A stretch of DNA of 64,000 bases, taken from contig JACSVZ010000004.1 in the NCBI GenBank assembly GCA_014706295.1, forward strand, positions 91,106,547-91,170,546, read 5' to 3'. The notes below the pieces were generated by a model. That model worked only from the letters and a program-made list of their open reading frames with translations. It was not told the origin of the DNA and searched no databases. Below are positions 61,029-64,000 of this stretch, in pieces. The first letter of the stretch is position 1, and the number at the start of each line of letters is the position of its first letter. The translations under genes were made by a program, and so were the position numbers. The stretch is from Lycocorax pyrrhopterus obiensis. Its lineage: Eukaryota; Chordata; Aves; Passeriformes; Paradisaeidae.

Positions 61029-64000
61029 AAAAGCAGCTGAAGAGCTGAGAGCAACTTGCAACTTAATTTTACTCAGGGCCTCAAGAATAACACATCCTTC
61101 CTCAGGAGGATGGAGCCACTGAGCTGAGCCAGAAAGATTAAATGACAGTGAGCTCAAGCGCTCCAAGGCTGAGGGTTTATGGATTCCCTTCCTGGGCACT
61201 ATCCATGTGCTACTTATCCAGAACCTCAGGACATCAACGACAGCTCTGATATACAGCTCCTGGAAAATGTATACACATGCACACACATCCCTATATGAAC
61301 AGATAATTATTTGAGTTTTTTATCTATACACCTATATACAAAACCTTAAAATGTGAGCCTAGTTTCTTGCTAAGACTGTCACCAGAAATGCAAGTGAGAT
61401 GCCATGTGACGGGGATTTGGAGCTACCAATAAAAACAGAAGAGCAACCCCCAAAAAACGCAATGAAGCTGCCCAACACCCCAGATGTACTAGAGCTGCAG
61501 CTCTCCTGTGCTTAAAATAGTCATGAGACACAGCAAGAGTATTTCATGGGCTGGTGTGGCAGAAAGGAAAGCACCCTTGGTGGAGCCTACAACACCGAGG
61601 CACAGGCAGGGCTGTCACTTGTGGGGGGAGTCAGTGAACTGCTCCTTTCCAAAGGGAAACAGGAAAAAACACCAGTACACAGAGCCTAGAGAAACCGAAG
61701 TCAAAACAGGAACTAGAGTAAGACTTGAGAGGAAGAAATAAAAGGAACTTTCAGGCACGGCCCAGCAGGGAAGGAAGCTGGGAACCTTTGCTGTCTTGTC
61801 TGTTATTCCTGCTTTCATCAGGAAAACAGTTGCATCACAGAACAGTCTGGGTCCATCAGCAATTTCTACATCTATCTAGTGAAAAAATATTTCAAGGTAT
61901 GGGTTTTCTTAAATTAATGAGTCCATGTGAGAGAACATATTCACTGACATAGCTGCAGAGGTTTTCTAAACAAATGCAAACAAATGCAAATGTAATTATC
62001 CTGATTCTTTAGGATAAGATTGTTAGTTGTTTATTTTCTTTGTCCACTTATCTTGGAATACTGATTAAAATTAATTATTGAATAAGCTATTCCTATTGTT
62101 TTTTCAGGCCTTTGAGCTTGATGCTGCTCTCAGGATTATGGACCTCTAGGCACAATATCCTCTGAACTTAATATGTGTTAGCTCCAGCCCAGCAACAGAT
62201 AACCTGGAAATTTTTACTCCATGGGAAAATAGGAAATTGTCTAACTCTCAGCAGACAGCAGCAACACATCAGGAGCTGCCCTGTGTTTCCCGCTGGTAAG
62301 AGACGTGTATTTGGGCAATTACTGTTAAGCAGTTGAATGGAAGTAGCTTGTCACTCCCTGGTGTGGTGATGTGCTCAGCTACATCGGTTTGATTCAGGAC
62401 TAGTTCCCCTGAGGATGAGGTGAAATCTCAGGAGAACAGTCCGTTCTGAAGAGAAGCACTTGTATCCTGCTGCCTTAAAGCATCCTGTTGTGTTTGCCTT
62501 GAGCTGAAGTATTCAGGCAAGCCAGGATGTGAATTGGGAGCTGCTTCTGTGCTGTCCTTGTTTCCAACAAGCAGACACAAGAGGAGGGATGTACACTATC
62601 TGCATGAGGGGTCCCTTTCCTTGACTTTTGCAGCGAAGAAGGAAAAAGTGACTTAGCGCAAGAGTGACCATTACAAATTCTTATTTTTCTGATTATGGAA
62701 GGACTATACAAATGATTTCCAGATACACCCCTCTTTTCCTTGTGCTACCCCACGAGGCCATACTGCCCTTGCTCTTCCAGCCTCCTTGATGCTTTTCTGC
62801 TTCTGGCACAGTGATGTGAACAGCTGCACTGCAATTAAATACCTGAACTCCTGCATTTGGGATTAGATCCAAACAGTACTCTAAATTAATTTCTGCTTAA
62901 GCCCTCCTATGTGGCCCAGTGGTCTGCGCTCTGCTATTTAGTTGTTGTACTCCATAAAGTGTCACACTGGAGGATAATTTCAGAAAATATCTGCAACTAT
63001 AGGCCTGCATACACTCCAAGAAAATTCTAAGATCAGAACATAACACAGGATATTTGACACATGAAACCTTCCACTGAGTGGCCAAGGCTGAAATTCTCTT
63101 CCAGTTGGAGCACTAAGTCACCATTCCCACCTTACAATAGATGTCTTTTTGGGTAAGATTCCTGTAGGAGCACTTCCCTGAGCCAGCACTGTGCTGTGTA
63201 CTGGAAGATCATCAGGTCCAGATGAAGACTCTGGCTCTCCTCCTGCAGCGCAGTTCCTTGAGAGGGCAGGCATGATCTAATCTTATCTAATCTTACCAAT
63301 CCCATTAGATCAATTGAATCTAATCACAGGTTATCTTAGACACGTAGAAGAGCTGTGTTAACCACTGTCACCTCCTCTGACAAGGAGCTACAGAGATCAG
63401 ATGGGCTGCATCTCCCTGATTGCTCACATGCCTTTGGGGAAAAAGGTCAGTGAAAAGCCACAGGCTTCAGCTACTGGTCCCACATGATGGAAAGCTGCTG
63501 TAAAACATCCTGTACTGGGACCATTTTTTGAACAAAATGGTCAACATTGCAAATGCCCTTGAATAAACTGGATATTTCCTGCTGCAACAGATGTGCTGAG
63601 CCTGTGAAATACTGGTTTGAGGGTAGAGGGCTTAGGAGAACACTGAAATTATCTGTCAGTCAGGCTGTCATTGCTGTTGACGAGTGGTGATGAGAAAACA
63701 GGCTATATATTTCTGTCTGTAAAGTGATGGGTTTTTTAACTACTGTCAGGAGACTATGAATAGGCTTTGCCTTCCTTGACTGCACATTAGACTAAAGATG
63801 GTTTTATTTGAATACATATCAATTCTTCCCGTTATGGAATTCCCTATAGCAGCCTTGGCTGCCTTGCAATCTGATGTGATGTGTAACAAATTGAACTTGT
63901 TGCTCAGGGCTCAAGAACTTGGAATAGATGATCCTATCCTTCTGAGACTCATTTCTTACAGCTGGAAGTTATTGAGGAGTGCCTGCTTACTTAAAAAATT

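Larger units (their letters stand above)
60473..64000. other. No recognised gene downstream of the CpG island
   Basis: It holds a short 18-bp tandem repeat (60606-60641) and a 22-bp direct repeat (60905-60926 and 61007-61028). The rest is unique. If the island is a + strand promoter, this would be the first intron of that transcript. Confidence 0.5.

Noticed and set aside
16693..64000. Coding exons of TDRP, expected next to ERICH1
   Set aside because: I searched for its start (M-W-K-L-G-R) and the F-W-D-N-L block and found neither. TDRP is either beyond the window or too diverged for me to see.
1..64000. CRISPR arrays, operons, rRNA, tRNA or prokaryotic elements
   Set aside because: No direct-repeat/spacer array, no ribosome-binding-site-led gene clusters and no recognisable structural RNA gene. 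The sequence is vertebrate nuclear DNA.

Overview
The window is nuclear DNA from a bird, most likely a songbird. It has spliced genes with GT/AG introns, CR1 LINE remnants as the main repeat, and solo LTRs of families I know from songbird genomes. It has no bacterial-type gene density. The only gene I can name is the 3' half of ERICH1 (glutamate-rich protein 1) on the + strand. Its last three coding exons lie at 8828-9228, 11918-12112 and 16619-16692. Every splice site and reading phase fits, and the protein aligns with human ERICH1 as I remember it. The N-terminal exons are not in the window, so bases 1-8827 are an ERICH1 intron.

Layout: 1-8827 is intron with an old CR1 fragment (1290-1920) and a solo LTR (6689-7789). 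8828-16692 holds the three exons, with a mosaic LTR in the intron between the first two (10857-11433). 16693 to about 16870 is 3' UTR. From there to about 59.9 kb there is no recognisable gene. That stretch holds CR1 pieces (18.7-19.5, 23.5-24.7, 29.5-30.5, 37.7, 39.3, 51.3 and 52.1-53.1 kb), an LTR inserted inside another LTR (26219-27857), another solo LTR (31488-32136), simple repeats and a few unproven ORFs or exon candidates. At 59.4-60.5 kb an AT-rich tract gives way abruptly to a CpG island, almost certainly a promoter. In mammals TDRP lies downstream of ERICH1 in the same orientation, so the island may belong to TDRP or to an uncharacterised transcript. I could not find any TDRP coding sequence. 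60.5-64 kb has no recognisable gene.

Most of the more certain structure is transposon history. Three LTR insertions have exact 5-bp target duplications, one nested insertion can be ordered in time, and one LTR has the termini of one family and the body of another. Old CR1 copies resembling crocodile and turtle CR1 are preserved over about 1 kb each. No undescribed biological system is demonstrated. The best candidates for new biology are the orphan CpG island and a splice-consistent set of exon-like segments at 40.7-42.9 kb.
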